Assembly: GCA_016296045.1 (NCBI GenBank)
Contig: JAEDKB010000014.1
Coordinates: 1-18,362, forward strand
Length of the DNA stretch: 18,362 nucleotides
Origin: Oscillospiraceae bacterium
Lineage (GTDB): Bacteria; Bacillota; Clostridia; Oscillospirales; Oscillospiraceae
Direction of reading: 5' to 3'
Shown: positions 1-7,980 of the stretch, piece by piece
Layout of the letters: every line of letters begins with the position of its first letter
Numbering within the stretch: the stretch's first letter is position 1
The notes under the pieces: generated by a model
The model's database searches: none
Told to the model about the DNA's origin: nothing
Seen by the model: the letters and a program-made list of their open reading frames with translations, nothing else
Translations under genes and position numbers: made by a program

Positions 1-851
1 CAAAGCATACGTCCTTTCGTATCGGCGGCCCTGCGGAGCTGATGGTATTTCCGCGTGGACGGAAAGAGTTGTCCGATGTTTTTCGCATCAGTCATGAAAT
101 GGGAATCAGACCCTATGTGCTCGGTGCCGGCACGAATGTTCTGGTGCCGGACGAAGGACTTCGTGCGCTGGTAATTGTTACAAAGAATACCTTTTTGGGC
201 TTGGAACGCATGGATGAAACACATATTTCCGCAATGTCCGGCATGAGCATGGCAAAGACAGCGATGTTTGCCGCGACAAATTCTCTTTCCGGTCTGGAAT
301 TTGCACACGGCATTCCCGGAACGGTCGGCGGCGGCGTTTATATGAACGCAGGTGCGTATGGCGGCGAGATCAAAAATGTTGCGATAAAGACGGAATATAT
401 GTTTGCTGACGGATCAACGCGTTTTTTTGAAGGAGATGCGCAGGCGTTTTCTTATCGGAGCAGTGCGTTTCAGAAGCTTGACGGCATGATTATCCGAACG
501 GTTTTTGAACTGCTCCCCGGTCAGGAACAGGAGATCCGTGAGCGGATTTCTGAGCTGGCGGAAAAACGCCGCTCGTCGCAGCCGCTGGAATTTCCTTCCG
601 CGGGCAGTACCTTTAAGCGACCGGTGGGAGGATATGCCGCTGCATTGATCGAGCAGGCAGGACTGAAAGGACTGTCCGTCGGCGGCGCTGCGGTGTCGGA
701 AAAGCACGCGGGCTTTGTCATTAACAAGGGCGGCGCGACTGCAAATGATGTTCTTACACTGGTAAAGCTTGTGCAAGAGCGTGTATATGACCATTCCGGT
801 ATTCTTCTTGAGCCGGAGGTTCGTCTTTGGGGCAAAGAAAATGAAAGTTGA
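1..851 (+). CDS. murB: UDP-N-acetylenolpyruvoylglucosamine reductase (MurB), 5' truncated by window edge
   Basis: FAD-dependent cytosolic enzyme that reduces UDP-GlcNAc-enolpyruvate to UDP-MurNAc, the second committed step of peptidoglycan precursor synthesis. The reading frame is open from base 3 and begins KHTSFRIGGPAEL, the conserved MurB N-terminal FAD-domain motif, so roughly the first 20-40 residues lie outside the window. Further motifs are GAGTNVLVPD (flavin binding), the glycine-rich GIPGTVGGG with YMNAGAYGGE, SYRSSAF (carrying the family's general-acid serine), AGSTFKRP, and the terminal LEPEVRLWG. The shape fits the shorter Bacillus-type (type II) MurB. The stop at 849-851 lies inside the next gene, whose ATG is at 841, suggesting translational coupling. 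An ATG at 42 is internal to the domain and is not the true start. Confidence 0.96.
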   Translation, partial: KHTSFRIGGPAELMVFPRGRKELSDVFRISHEMGIRPYVLGAGTNVLVPDEGLRALVIVTKNTFLGLERMDETHISAMSGMSMAKTAMFAATNSLSGLEFAHGIPGTVGGGVYMNAGAYGGEIKNVAIKTEYMFADGSTRFFEGDAQAFSYRSSAFQKLDGMIIRTVFELLPGQEQEIRERISELAEKRRSSQPLEFPSAGSTFKRPVGGYAAALIEQAGLKGLSVGGAAVSEKHAGFVINKGGATANDVLTLVKLVQERVYDHSGILLEPEVRLWGKENES

Positions 852-1209
852 GCTTATTTCCTTCGGGCACAAATACGGCGTGCCGGAGGCAGATATTGTT
901 TTGGATATGCGGTGTCTGGAAAACCCGTTTTGGGTGCCCGAGCTCAGGCGCCTGAGTGGATTGGATGAACCTGTGCAGGAGTATATTCTCCGCTTCCCCG
1001 CCTGCAAGGCGTATATTGAAAAGCTTCTGGAGCTGATCTGCCTGCAGGCATCTATGGAAGAAAAACGCGGCGGCAGCCGGCTGCGTATTGCCATCGGCTG
1101 TACCGGCGGCAGACATCGCAGCGTTGCGGTGACGCAGCTTCTGATGCAAAGGCTGAAGCAGGAAGGACATACGGCAATCGCGCTTCACCGTGATATAGAA
1201 AAAGGATAG
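841..1209 (+). CDS. Stand-alone RapZ C-terminal domain protein
   Basis: A 122-residue protein that matches only the C-terminal half of RapZ/YvcJ. Seen: ISFGHKYGVP at 6-15, DMRCLENPFWVPELR at 22-36, GLDEPV at 40-45, and the signature IGCTGGRHRSVA at 85-96. Full-length RapZ is about 285-295 residues, with an N-terminal P-loop NTPase domain; no Walker A motif is present here or upstream, where murB occupies the sequence. In E. coli the C-terminal half binds the small RNAs GlmY/GlmZ and senses glucosamine-6-phosphate; that this protein does so is inference. It ends HRDIEKG, without the Lys/Arg cluster that closes the E. coli protein. I chose ATG 841, overlapping murB by 11 bp, because homology starts there; an in-frame ATG at 769 would add 24 unrelated residues inside murB. 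Position between murB and whiA is where full-length rapZ usually sits. Confidence 0.88.
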   Translation: MKVELISFGHKYGVPEADIVLDMRCLENPFWVPELRRLSGLDEPVQEYILRFPACKAYIEKLLELICLQASMEEKRGGSRLRIAIGCTGGRHRSVAVTQLLMQRLKQEGHTAIALHRDIEKG

Positions 1210-1231
1210 TGCAGAAAGGAGGACGCGGAGG

Positions 1232-2131
1232 ATGTCTTTTTCGGGAAATGTAAAAAGTGAATTGTGCCGATCCGAGGTTGAAAAAAACTGCTGTGCTCTG
1301 GCAGAAGCCATGGGAACGCTGCTGTTTGCCAATACTTTTGCAGCGGATTGTATTCGAATCGTCACGGAAAATCAGGATTTCGGCATTCGGCTTCCGCGCC
1401 TGTTCCGAAAAGGACTGGGTGTCAGCTTTGACTCTTTGCCGCAGCAGAACACCGCGGGCAAGCTGATCTATCAGATTACCGAACCGGAAAAAATACGCAG
1501 CGTATTCAGCACTTGCGGTTTTTCTGCACATACCAGTGTTTCATTGCATGTGAATTTTGCTTTGCTTGAGAAAGAGTGCTGTCAACGTGCTTTTTTGCGC
1601 GGCGCGTTTTTGGCGGGCGGCTCTGTGACCGATCCGGAAAAGCGCTACCATCTGGAGCTTTCCACAACGCATCAGAGCGTCAGCCGCGAGACGGGAAGAT
1701 TGCTTGTCGAAATGAATCTTGCGGCAAAAGAAACGGAACGCAAGGGAAGCGCGATTTTGTACTTTAAGCAAAGCGATTCCATTGAAGATTTTCTTACGAC
1801 CATCGGCGCGCCGGTCAGCGCTATGGCAGTTATGTCGGCAAAAATCGAAAAGGATTGGCGCAATGATGCCAACCGAAAGACCAACTGCGATTCTGCCAAT
1901 GTGGATAAGGCAGTCGCTGCGGCACAGGAGCAGCTCGGTGCAATTCGGCTGCTGGAGAAACAAGACAGATTAAAGACTCTGCCGGAAAAGCTCCGCCAGA
2001 CAGCGGCTCTGCGCTGCGAATACCCCGAAACGACGCTGAGCGAGCTGGCTGAGCTGCATGAACCGCCCATCAGCAAGTCGGCAGTCAATCACCGCATGAG
2101 AAAGCTGATGCAGCTTGCTTCAGAGGAATAA
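1232..2131 (+). CDS. whiA: DNA-binding protein WhiA
   Basis: WhiA is a Gram-positive DNA-binding protein, a regulator of sporulation and division genes in Streptomyces and linked to chromosome segregation and division in Bacillus. The 299 residues are close to family length (about 310). An N-terminal degenerate LAGLIDADG-type fold is seen around FLRGAFLAGGSVTDPEKRYH (121-140), with no catalytic acidic residue pattern of a working homing endonuclease. A conserved linker motif RNDANRKTNCDSANVDK lies at 210-226, and a C-terminal helix-turn-helix spans about 250-296, ending in SKSAVNHRMRKL. The start is supported by AGGAGG and GGAGG runs just upstream (1216-1231). It sits 22 bp after the RapZ-domain gene and 21 bp before dnaE. 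The usual yvcK gene between rapZ and whiA is absent. Confidence 0.96.
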   Translation: MSFSGNVKSELCRSEVEKNCCALAEAMGTLLFANTFAADCIRIVTENQDFGIRLPRLFRKGLGVSFDSLPQQNTAGKLIYQITEPEKIRSVFSTCGFSAHTSVSLHVNFALLEKECCQRAFLRGAFLAGGSVTDPEKRYHLELSTTHQSVSRETGRLLVEMNLAAKETERKGSAILYFKQSDSIEDFLTTIGAPVSAMAVMSAKIEKDWRNDANRKTNCDSANVDKAVAAAQEQLGAIRLLEKQDRLKTLPEKLRQTAALRCEYPETTLSELAELHEPPISKSAVNHRMRKLMQLASEE

Positions 2132-2152
2132 CGCGCCGGAAGGAGAAGGAAT

Positions 2153-5100
2153 ATGTCATTTGTACATTTGCACGTGCATACGGAATACAGCCTGCTCGAC
2201 GGTGCCTGCCGCATCGGGCAGCTTGTAAAACGGGTATCAGAGCTTGGGCAGAATGCAGTTGCCATTACCGACCACGGCGTTATGTACGGCGTGATCGACT
2301 TTTACCGCGCTGCCAAGGCTGCCGGAATTAAGCCGATCATCGGCTGCGAGGTCTATGTCGCGCCGCGAACCATGGCGGACAAGGTTCACGGCGTGGACAA
2401 TGAGGCGCAGCATTTGGTGCTTCTGTGTGAAAATGAGGTCGGGTATAAAAACCTGAGTTACTTGGTCTCAAAGGCATTTCTGGAGGGCTTTTACGTCAAG
2501 CCCCGTGTCGATTTGGAATTGCTGAGACAGCACTCTGAGGGCTTGATTGCGCTTTCTGCGTGCCTGGCAGGCGGCATTCCGCGCAGACTGCGCATGGGGG
2601 ACTACGAGGGTGCAAAAGCCTATGCGCTGGAGCTTGCGGAAATTTTTGGCGAGGGAAACTTTTTCCTTGAATTGCAGGATCACGGAATTCCGGAGCAGCA
2701 GGAGGTCAATCGCGGCATTCTGCGTTTGGCACAGGACACAAAGCTTCCGCTGGTTGCTACCAATGACGCGCACTATCTGACACGGGAGGACAGCTATATT
2801 CAGGATGTCCTGATGTGTATTCAGATGGGAAAGACCGTGGACGATGCAAACCGTATGCGGTTTGAAACGCAGGAATTCTATATCAAATCCGAGGACGAAA
2901 TGCGTTCCCTGTTCCCGAATCAGCCGGAGGCGATTGAAAACACACAGCGTATCGCTGACCGCTGTAATGTGGATTTTGAATTTAACCACTACCATCTGCC
3001 CGAATACAAGGCACCGGACGGCTCGGATTCTCTGACCTATTTCCAAAAGCTGTGTAACGAGGGCTTCAAAGAGCGCTATCCCGATGAGCCGGAGGAATAC
3101 CGCGCCCGTCTGGAATATGAAATGAGCGTTGTTGAGAAGATGGGCTATGTGGATTACTATCTCATCGTTGCCGATTTCATCCGCTGGGCAAAACAGACGG
3201 GCATTCCCGTCGGCCCCGGCAGAGGCTCCGGCGCAGGCTCCATCGCGGCGTATTGTATGCATATTACTGAAATGGATCCGATGAAATACAGCCTGATCTT
3301 TGAACGCTTCCTCAATCCGGAGCGTGTCAGCATGCCTGACTTTGATACGGACTTCTGTCAGGCGCGGCGCGGAGAGGTGATTGACTATGTAACACGCAAA
3401 TACGGCAAGGATCACGTTGCACAGATCGTCACCTTTGGTACAATGGCTGCCAGAGCGGCGATCCGCGATGTTGGCAGAGTTTTGAATTTCTCCTATGCGG
3501 AAACGGACGCAGTGGCAAAGCTGATTCCCACAACGCTGCATATGACGCTGGAGGAAGCGCTGAAGGTTTCTCCGCAGCTAAAGGAAATGTACGACGGTGA
3601 CGAGCGAGTGAGAAAGCTTGTCGATACGGCTCGCGCACTGGAGGGTATGCCGAGAAATACCTCGACGCATGCTGCCGGCGTTGTGATTACGAAGAATCCG
3701 GTATCGGACTATGTGCCGCTGGCTCGCAATGACGAGACGATTGTCACCCAGTTCACCATGACGACCATCGAGGAACTGGGTCTGCTCAAAATGGACTTTC
3801 TCGGTCTGCGAAATCTGACGATCATTGAGGACGCGGAGCAGCAGATTCGTAAGCGGGAGCCGGACTTCAATCTTCAGGCGGTGCGCGATGACGACCCCGA
3901 GAGCTTTCAAATGCTTTCTGAGGGACGCACGGCAGGCGTGTTCCAGTTGGAATCTGCCGGCATTACCGGGGTGTGCATCAATATGAAGCCGCAGTCGATT
4001 GAAGACCTGACGGCAATTGTGGCGCTGTATCGACCGGGTCCGATGGATTCCATTCCGCGTTTTATTGATAACAAGCTGCATCCGGAAAAGATCACCTATC
4101 TGTGTCCGCAATTGGAGCCGATTCTGGCCGTTACCTACGGCTGTATCGTCTATCAGGAGCAGGTCATTGAGATCTTCCGCAAGCTGGGCGGCTACAGTCT
4201 CGGACAGGCGGACAATATGCGCCGCGCCATCTCCAAAAAGAAGGAAAAGGTCATCATTGCGGAACAGAAAGCGTTTGTCTACGGCGATGAAGAACGCGGC
4301 ATTGCAGGCGCGATAAAAAACGGCGTCAGCGAAGCGGCGGCACAGGCAATCTACAAGGAAATCCTTGACTTTGCCAACTATGCTTTCAATAAAGCGCACG
4401 CTGTATGCTATGCGAAGGTTACCTATGACACGGCATATCTGAAATGTCACTATCCGAAGGAATACATGGCAGCGCTGCTGACAAGCGTACTGGATAATAC
4501 CGCCAAAGCCGTCGGATACATTGCCGAATGCCGTGAGATGGGGATTTCCCTTCTGCATCCGGATATCAATGCGTCCGAGGACAAGTTTACCGTGGAGCCG
4601 GAGGGAATTCGCTTCGGCTTGGGCGCGGTCAAAAACATCGGACGCGGTCTGCTGCGCCAGATGGTTACGGAACGCGAAACAAACGGGAAGTTTGCCTCGC
4701 TGGAGGACTTTATCGAGCGCATGATCGATACCGATCTGAATAAGCGTGCGGTAGAAAACCTGATCAAATGCGGCGCGATGGACGGCTTCGGCATGAACAG
4801 AGCGCAGATGCTTTACAGCTATGAAGCGATTATGAATTCCGTGGCAAGCAGCAAAAAACGCAATCTTGCAGGGCAGATGCAGTTGTTTGATATGCTCGGC
4901 GGCGAGGAGGAGAGAATCAGCAGGGTTCCGATTCCCAACTGTTCGGAGCTTCCCAAAAAAGAGCTGATACAGTTTGAAAAGGAAACCATCGGCCTATATC
5001 TCAGCGGACATCCGATGGACGAATATCGGAAACAGCTCAAGACGGCAAATGTGATTCCGATCGGGCGGATTATGAAATCATTTGAAGATGCGGACGGAAT

Positions 5101-5587
5101 TTATCGGGATGAACAAATTGTCCGAATTGCCGGCGTGATTGAGAATGTCAAGATGAAAACCACACGAAACAACTCCATGATGGCGTATGTGACGCTTGAG
5201 GATGACACATCCTCTATGGAATTGCTTGCCTTTTCCGGCGTAATTGCCAAGAGCGGAAACCTTTTGACGGAAAACGCTGCCATTGTGGCAGAAGGCCGAC
5301 TGTCCGTGCGTGATGAAAAGGCACCGCAGATGGTGCTCAACGAGATTCATGCGGTCGAAGAATTCGCAAAGCCCGAACCGCAGAAGCTTTATCTGAAGAT
5401 TCCGTCTGAGGGAAGCGTGGAGGATCAAAAGACCCGTGCGATTCTGAAAATGTTCCCCGGAGAGCTGCAGGCGATCCTTTATTTTGCGGACAGCGGAGTT
5501 CGCCGCGGAACAAGCTGCTCCGTTCGGGAGGATATGCTGCAGGAATTACAAACGCTTCTTGGAGAAAAAAGCGTGGTTTTGAAATAA
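2153..5587 (+). CDS. dnaE: DNA polymerase III subunit alpha, DnaE type
   Basis: Replicative family C polymerase, 1144 residues. The N-terminal PHP domain (about 4-210) keeps every candidate metal ligand: H7, H9, D16, H41, E66, H79 or H87, C137, D205 and H207. The palm follows, with GPGRGSGAGS and catalytic aspartates D396 and D398 in MPDFDTDF plus D548 in LKMDFLGLRNL. A helix-hairpin-helix segment lies near 845-885 and an OB fold near 985-1065 (IAGVIENVKMKTTRNNSM). Bacteria of this group usually also carry PolC; DnaE then extends primers and helps lagging-strand synthesis. The start has a good AAGGAGAAGG ribosome site. It is the last gene before a 249-bp intergenic region, and I see no convincing rho-independent terminator after its stop. 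Confidence 0.98.
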   Translation: MSFVHLHVHTEYSLLDGACRIGQLVKRVSELGQNAVAITDHGVMYGVIDFYRAAKAAGIKPIIGCEVYVAPRTMADKVHGVDNEAQHLVLLCENEVGYKNLSYLVSKAFLEGFYVKPRVDLELLRQHSEGLIALSACLAGGIPRRLRMGDYEGAKAYALELAEIFGEGNFFLELQDHGIPEQQEVNRGILRLAQDTKLPLVATNDAHYLTREDSYIQDVLMCIQMGKTVDDANRMRFETQEFYIKSEDEMRSLFPNQPEAIENTQRIADRCNVDFEFNHYHLPEYKAPDGSDSLTYFQKLCNEGFKERYPDEPEEYRARLEYEMSVVEKMGYVDYYLIVADFIRWAKQTGIPVGPGRGSGAGSIAAYCMHITEMDPMKYSLIFERFLNPERVSMPDFDTDFCQARRGEVIDYVTRKYGKDHVAQIVTFGTMAARAAIRDVGRVLNFSYAETDAVAKLIPTTLHMTLEEALKVSPQLKEMYDGDERVRKLVDTARALEGMPRNTSTHAAGVVITKNPVSDYVPLARNDETIVTQFTMTTIEELGLLKMDFLGLRNLTIIEDAEQQIRKREPDFNLQAVRDDDPESFQMLSEGRTAGVFQLESAGITGVCINMKPQSIEDLTAIVALYRPGPMDSIPRFIDNKLHPEKITYLCPQLEPILAVTYGCIVYQEQVIEIFRKLGGYSLGQADNMRRAISKKKEKVIIAEQKAFVYGDEERGIAGAIKNGVSEAAAQAIYKEILDFANYAFNKAHAVCYAKVTYDTAYLKCHYPKEYMAALLTSVLDNTAKAVGYIAECREMGISLLHPDINASEDKFTVEPEGIRFGLGAVKNIGRGLLRQMVTERETNGKFASLEDFIERMIDTDLNKRAVENLIKCGAMDGFGMNRAQMLYSYEAIMNSVASSKKRNLAGQMQLFDMLGGEEERISRVPIPNCSELPKKELIQFEKETIGLYLSGHPMDEYRKQLKTANVIPIGRIMKSFEDADGIYRDEQIVRIAGVIENVKMKTTRNNSMMAYVTLEDDTSSMELLAFSGVIAKSGNLLTENAAIVAEGRLSVRDEKAPQMVLNEIHAVEEFAKPEPQKLYLKIPSEGSVEDQKTRAILKMFPGELQAILYFADSGVRRGTSCSVREDMLQELQTLLGEKSVVLK

Positions 5588-5597
5588 ATCTTGTGTT

Positions 5598-5643
5598 TTT
5601 TGTAACAAAGGCACTACACTTTTGTAACATTCTGTGTTATAAT
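5598..5643 (+). promoter_or_regulatory. Promoter with extended -10 and PhoP-box-like phased repeats
   Basis: An extended -10, TGTTATAAT, occupies 5635-5643 (TATAAT at 5638). The hexamer 17 bp upstream, TACACT at 5615, is a poor -35. In its place is a perfect 10-bp direct repeat, TTTTGTAACA, at 5598-5607 and 5620-5629, exactly 22 bp apart, with a weaker middle copy, ACTACA, at 5613-5618. This gives three hexamers (GTAACA, ACTACA, GTAACA) at 11-bp period with 5-bp spacers. That resembles the Bacillus PhoP box (TT[A/T/C]ACA repeats at about 11 bp) and sits where an OmpR-family activator would replace the -35. The gene driven is itself an OmpR-family regulator, so autoregulation is the natural reading. 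The repeats and -10 are seen directly; the binding protein is inferred. Confidence 0.62.
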
Positions 5644-5679
5644 ATATCATTGGAAAATATGGAATTCTATCCAAAGAAC

Positions 5680-5744
5680 GCATCGTGTCCGGAAATCCCG
5701 ATGCAAGCGTGTGTAAAATCCTTGATCTGTCCTTTTCATCAAGG
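5680..5744 (+). other. Two small inverted repeats in the two-component leader
   Basis: Within the probable 5' leader (transcription start expected near 5650) are two perfect short inverted repeats: GCATCG at 5680-5685 with CGATGC at 5699-5704 (13-nt loop), and CCTTGAT at 5720-5726 with ATCAAGG at 5738-5744 (11-nt loop). Neither is followed by a U-run, so they are not intrinsic terminators, and neither sequesters the ribosome site at 5822-5829. I recognise no riboswitch class. The rest of 5588-5836 holds nothing else I can name; a 79-codon open frame across it lacks a ribosome site and overlaps the promoter. Confidence 0.4.
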
Positions 5745-5836
5745 AGCAGTATGTAATCAGACATCCGCGTACAGAACAAGAAAGACAGCAGAGAAAAAGA
5801 AATATCGGCATTCATTCGCCAACGGAGGATGAGAAA

Positions 5837-6523
5837 ATGAAAAAAGTATTGATTCTTGAGGATGAGGTCAGTATTCGCAGCTTTGTGGTGATTAACCTGA
5901 AGCGTGCCGGCTACGATGCAATCGAGGCAGGTACCGGCAGAGAAGCCCTCCAGCTTTTAAAGGACAACCCGGATATCGGTGTTGCGATTTTGGATATCAT
6001 GCTGCCGGATATCGACGGCTTTGAGGTTTGCCGCAACATCCGTGCGACGAACAAAACCATCGGCATCATTATGCTGACGGCTCGCACACAGGAAATGGAC
6101 AAGGTGACGGGCCTGATGACCGGCGCGGATGACTATGTGACAAAGCCGTTTTCCCCTGCGGAGCTGACGGCGCGTATTGATGCGCTCTACCGCAGAATCG
6201 GCGGCAGTGTGGAATCCGATCCGGAAATCATCGTTCATGAGCCGTTCACGCTGAATATCCGCAACCGTACGCTGGAAAAGGAAGGACGCCGCATCAAGCT
6301 GACACAGGTGGAATACGCCATTGTCCAGCTCTTTATGCAAAATCCCGGACGAGCGCTTTCCCGTGAGGATATCCTTGCGACGGTTTGGGGACGCGACTAC
6401 GACGGCGAACTGAAAATTGTTGACGTCAATATCCGGCGTCTGCGTATTAAAATTGAGGACAATACTGCCAACCCCACATATATTACAACGGTTTGGGGCT
6501 TTGGCTATAAGTGGGGTGTGTAG
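5837..6523 (+). CDS. OmpR/PhoP-family response regulator
   Basis: A 228-residue DNA-binding response regulator. The receiver domain (about 1-120) has the acidic pocket E8, D9 and E10, phospho-acceptor D53 in LDIMLPDIDGFEV, T81 and K103 (in KPF), and ends in the linker to a C-terminal winged helix (about 130-226) with ILATVWGRDY, VDVNIRRLRIKIED and the final TVWGFGYKW typical of the OmpR class. It is cytosolic and expected to bind tandem direct repeats as a dimer. It follows GGAGGATGAGAAA, a good ribosome site, and is 24 bp upstream of a histidine kinase gene, its likely partner. The repeats in its own promoter match the binding style of PhoP/PhoB members. Family is certain; the signal (phosphate, cell wall or other) is not fixed by sequence, so I give no symbol. 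Confidence 0.95.
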   Translation: MKKVLILEDEVSIRSFVVINLKRAGYDAIEAGTGREALQLLKDNPDIGVAILDIMLPDIDGFEVCRNIRATNKTIGIIMLTARTQEMDKVTGLMTGADDYVTKPFSPAELTARIDALYRRIGGSVESDPEIIVHEPFTLNIRNRTLEKEGRRIKLTQVEYAIVQLFMQNPGRALSREDILATVWGRDYDGELKIVDVNIRRLRIKIEDNTANPTYITTVWGFGYKWGV

Positions 6524-6547
6524 CACCTCATATCGGAGGGGACAATC

Positions 6548-7969
6548 GTGAAAAAGACAAAGGGATTGCTGGGGCGCTGGTTGAAGAATACGGTAAGCAT
6601 TATGCTTGCCCTGGTATTGCTGAGCGCAACGCTTTTGTCAATTACGATTGGAATTTACTATTATTCCGAAGCAAAGAATTCGGTGGAAACAAAGGCGTAT
6701 GCGGCGCAGCAGCTCATAGAAGCCTATGCGGCGCGCAACGAGGGCGATTTCTATCAGGCTTGTGTGGATTTTACCGAGAGCCGCTTGCCGAGAGACGCAA
6801 CGTCTTTGCAGTTTGTCGATCCGAACGGAAGAATCATTGTATCCTCCGGTGAAACGCTGTCAACGGCTCGCTATGCAAAGACAGAGGATGTTCTGCAGGC
6901 CATGGAAACGAAGGAGGTCGCCTCTTTTCGCGGAACAGACGAAGCTGCCGACGAGCGCGTTATGTCAGCCTCCGCCCCTATTTTTGACGAGAGCGGAGAA
7001 GCAGTCGGTCTGCTTCGTTATGTGATGAGCTTACGGCAGACAGACCGAAAGGTCATTTTGTTCTGTGCCGTTTTCTATTCGGTTGCGATTGTACTTGCGC
7101 TGGTGATCTATATCAGCGGAACTTACTATGTCCGCTCCATTCTAGAACCGATCTCGGAGATTACGAAAACAGCAAAGCGCATTGCAGGCGGCAGCTACGG
7201 CGTACAGATCAAACGGCAATATGACGACGAAATCGGTGAACTGGCAGATACCATCAACGATATGTCCAACAAAATCAGCCAAAACGAAAAAATGCAGACG
7301 GAGTTTGTTTCCTCCGTTTCGCATGAGCTTCGCACACCGCTGACGGCAATCGGCGGCTGGAGCGAAACGCTGCTCTCCGGCGGCGCAACGGTAGATTCGG
7401 CAGATGCCAGACGCGGCTTGAGCATTATTCTCCGCGAGACCAAGCGCCTGACCGGCATGGTGGAAGAGCTGCTGGAATTTACCCGTATGCAGGACGGCCG
7501 CTTTACGCTGAACATCGCGCCCGGAAACATCCGTTCCGATTTCGAAGATACGGTTTTTATGTATGGCAACCGTCTGAAGAATGAAAATATTACGCTGGAA
7601 TACTTGGATAACGACGATGAAATACCGGAAATTTCCTGTGATATTCCCCGTATGCGTCAGGTTTACCTGAATCTTTTGGATAATGCCGCAAAGCACGGCG
7701 GAGAGGGCGGAAAAATAACGGCGGAGATTCGCCGCGAGGATTCGGAAGTTGTCATCCGAATTCGGGATTTCGGTCCGGGCATTCCGGAGGACGAGCTTCC
7801 TTTGGTAAAAAAGAAATTTTATAAAGGAACCTCCAAGGCACGCGGCAGCGGTATCGGATTGGCTGTCTGCGAGGAGATCGTTTCCATGCACAATGGCACG
7901 TTGACCCTCTCCAATGCGGAAGGCGGAGGAATCCTTGTTACAATCAGGCTCCCGATCGGTGAGCAATAG
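6548..7969 (+). CDS. Membrane sensor histidine kinase, PhoR/WalK-like
   Basis: Partner kinase of the upstream regulator, 473 residues, starting at GTG 6548 after GGAGGGG. Order: cytoplasmic N-terminus, TM1 about 17-38, an extracellular sensor of about 125 residues, TM2 about 168-190, HAMP about 191-245, HisKA with the phosphorylated H259 in SVSHELRTPLTAIGG, then a HATPase domain with N box N375/N379 (NLLDNAAKHG), G1 DFGPGIPEDE (407-416), F box KKKFYKG and G2 GSGIGLAV (433-440). The sensor carries FVDPNGRIIVSS and SAPIFDESGEAVGLLRY, which read like a Cache/PAS-type fold as in PhoR or WalK, but it has no cytoplasmic PAS domain after HAMP. All catalytic boxes are intact. The next gene begins 11 bp after its stop. 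Confidence 0.95.
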   Translation: MKKTKGLLGRWLKNTVSIMLALVLLSATLLSITIGIYYYSEAKNSVETKAYAAQQLIEAYAARNEGDFYQACVDFTESRLPRDATSLQFVDPNGRIIVSSGETLSTARYAKTEDVLQAMETKEVASFRGTDEAADERVMSASAPIFDESGEAVGLLRYVMSLRQTDRKVILFCAVFYSVAIVLALVIYISGTYYVRSILEPISEITKTAKRIAGGSYGVQIKRQYDDEIGELADTINDMSNKISQNEKMQTEFVSSVSHELRTPLTAIGGWSETLLSGGATVDSADARRGLSIILRETKRLTGMVEELLEFTRMQDGRFTLNIAPGNIRSDFEDTVFMYGNRLKNENITLEYLDNDDEIPEISCDIPRMRQVYLNLLDNAAKHGGEGGKITAEIRREDSEVVIRIRDFGPGIPEDELPLVKKKFYKGTSKARGSGIGLAVCEEIVSMHNGTLTLSNAEGGGILVTIRLPIGEQ

Positions 7970-7980
7970 AAAGGCAAAAC

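Noticed and set aside
769..840. Upstream ATG at 769 as start of the RapZ-domain gene
   Set aside because: The added residues match nothing in RapZ and lie inside the conserved end of murB; homology begins at ATG 841.
1590..1650. LAGLIDADG-like motif in whiA as a homing endonuclease or intein
   Set aside because: It is the normal degenerate fold of WhiA, with the family's linker and C-terminal helix-turn-helix present and no splicing motifs.
2468..3541. Long minus-strand open frames opposite dnaE (also 3578-4558), cysS (14246-15325) and polA (15517-16515)
   Set aside because: They lie wholly or mostly opposite well-identified conserved genes, have low-complexity antisense-like translations and no ribosome sites; they are shadows of codon bias.
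5588..5625. Terminator after dnaE formed by GTG...CAC and TTTG/CAAA
   Set aside because: The stem is interrupted and short with no following U-run; the T-run lies inside the would-be stem. The repeats are better explained as regulator sites.
5593..5832. 79-codon plus-strand open frame between dnaE and the response regulator
   Set aside because: It overlaps the promoter repeats, the -10 and both leader hairpins, has no ribosome site and shows no recognisable protein motif.
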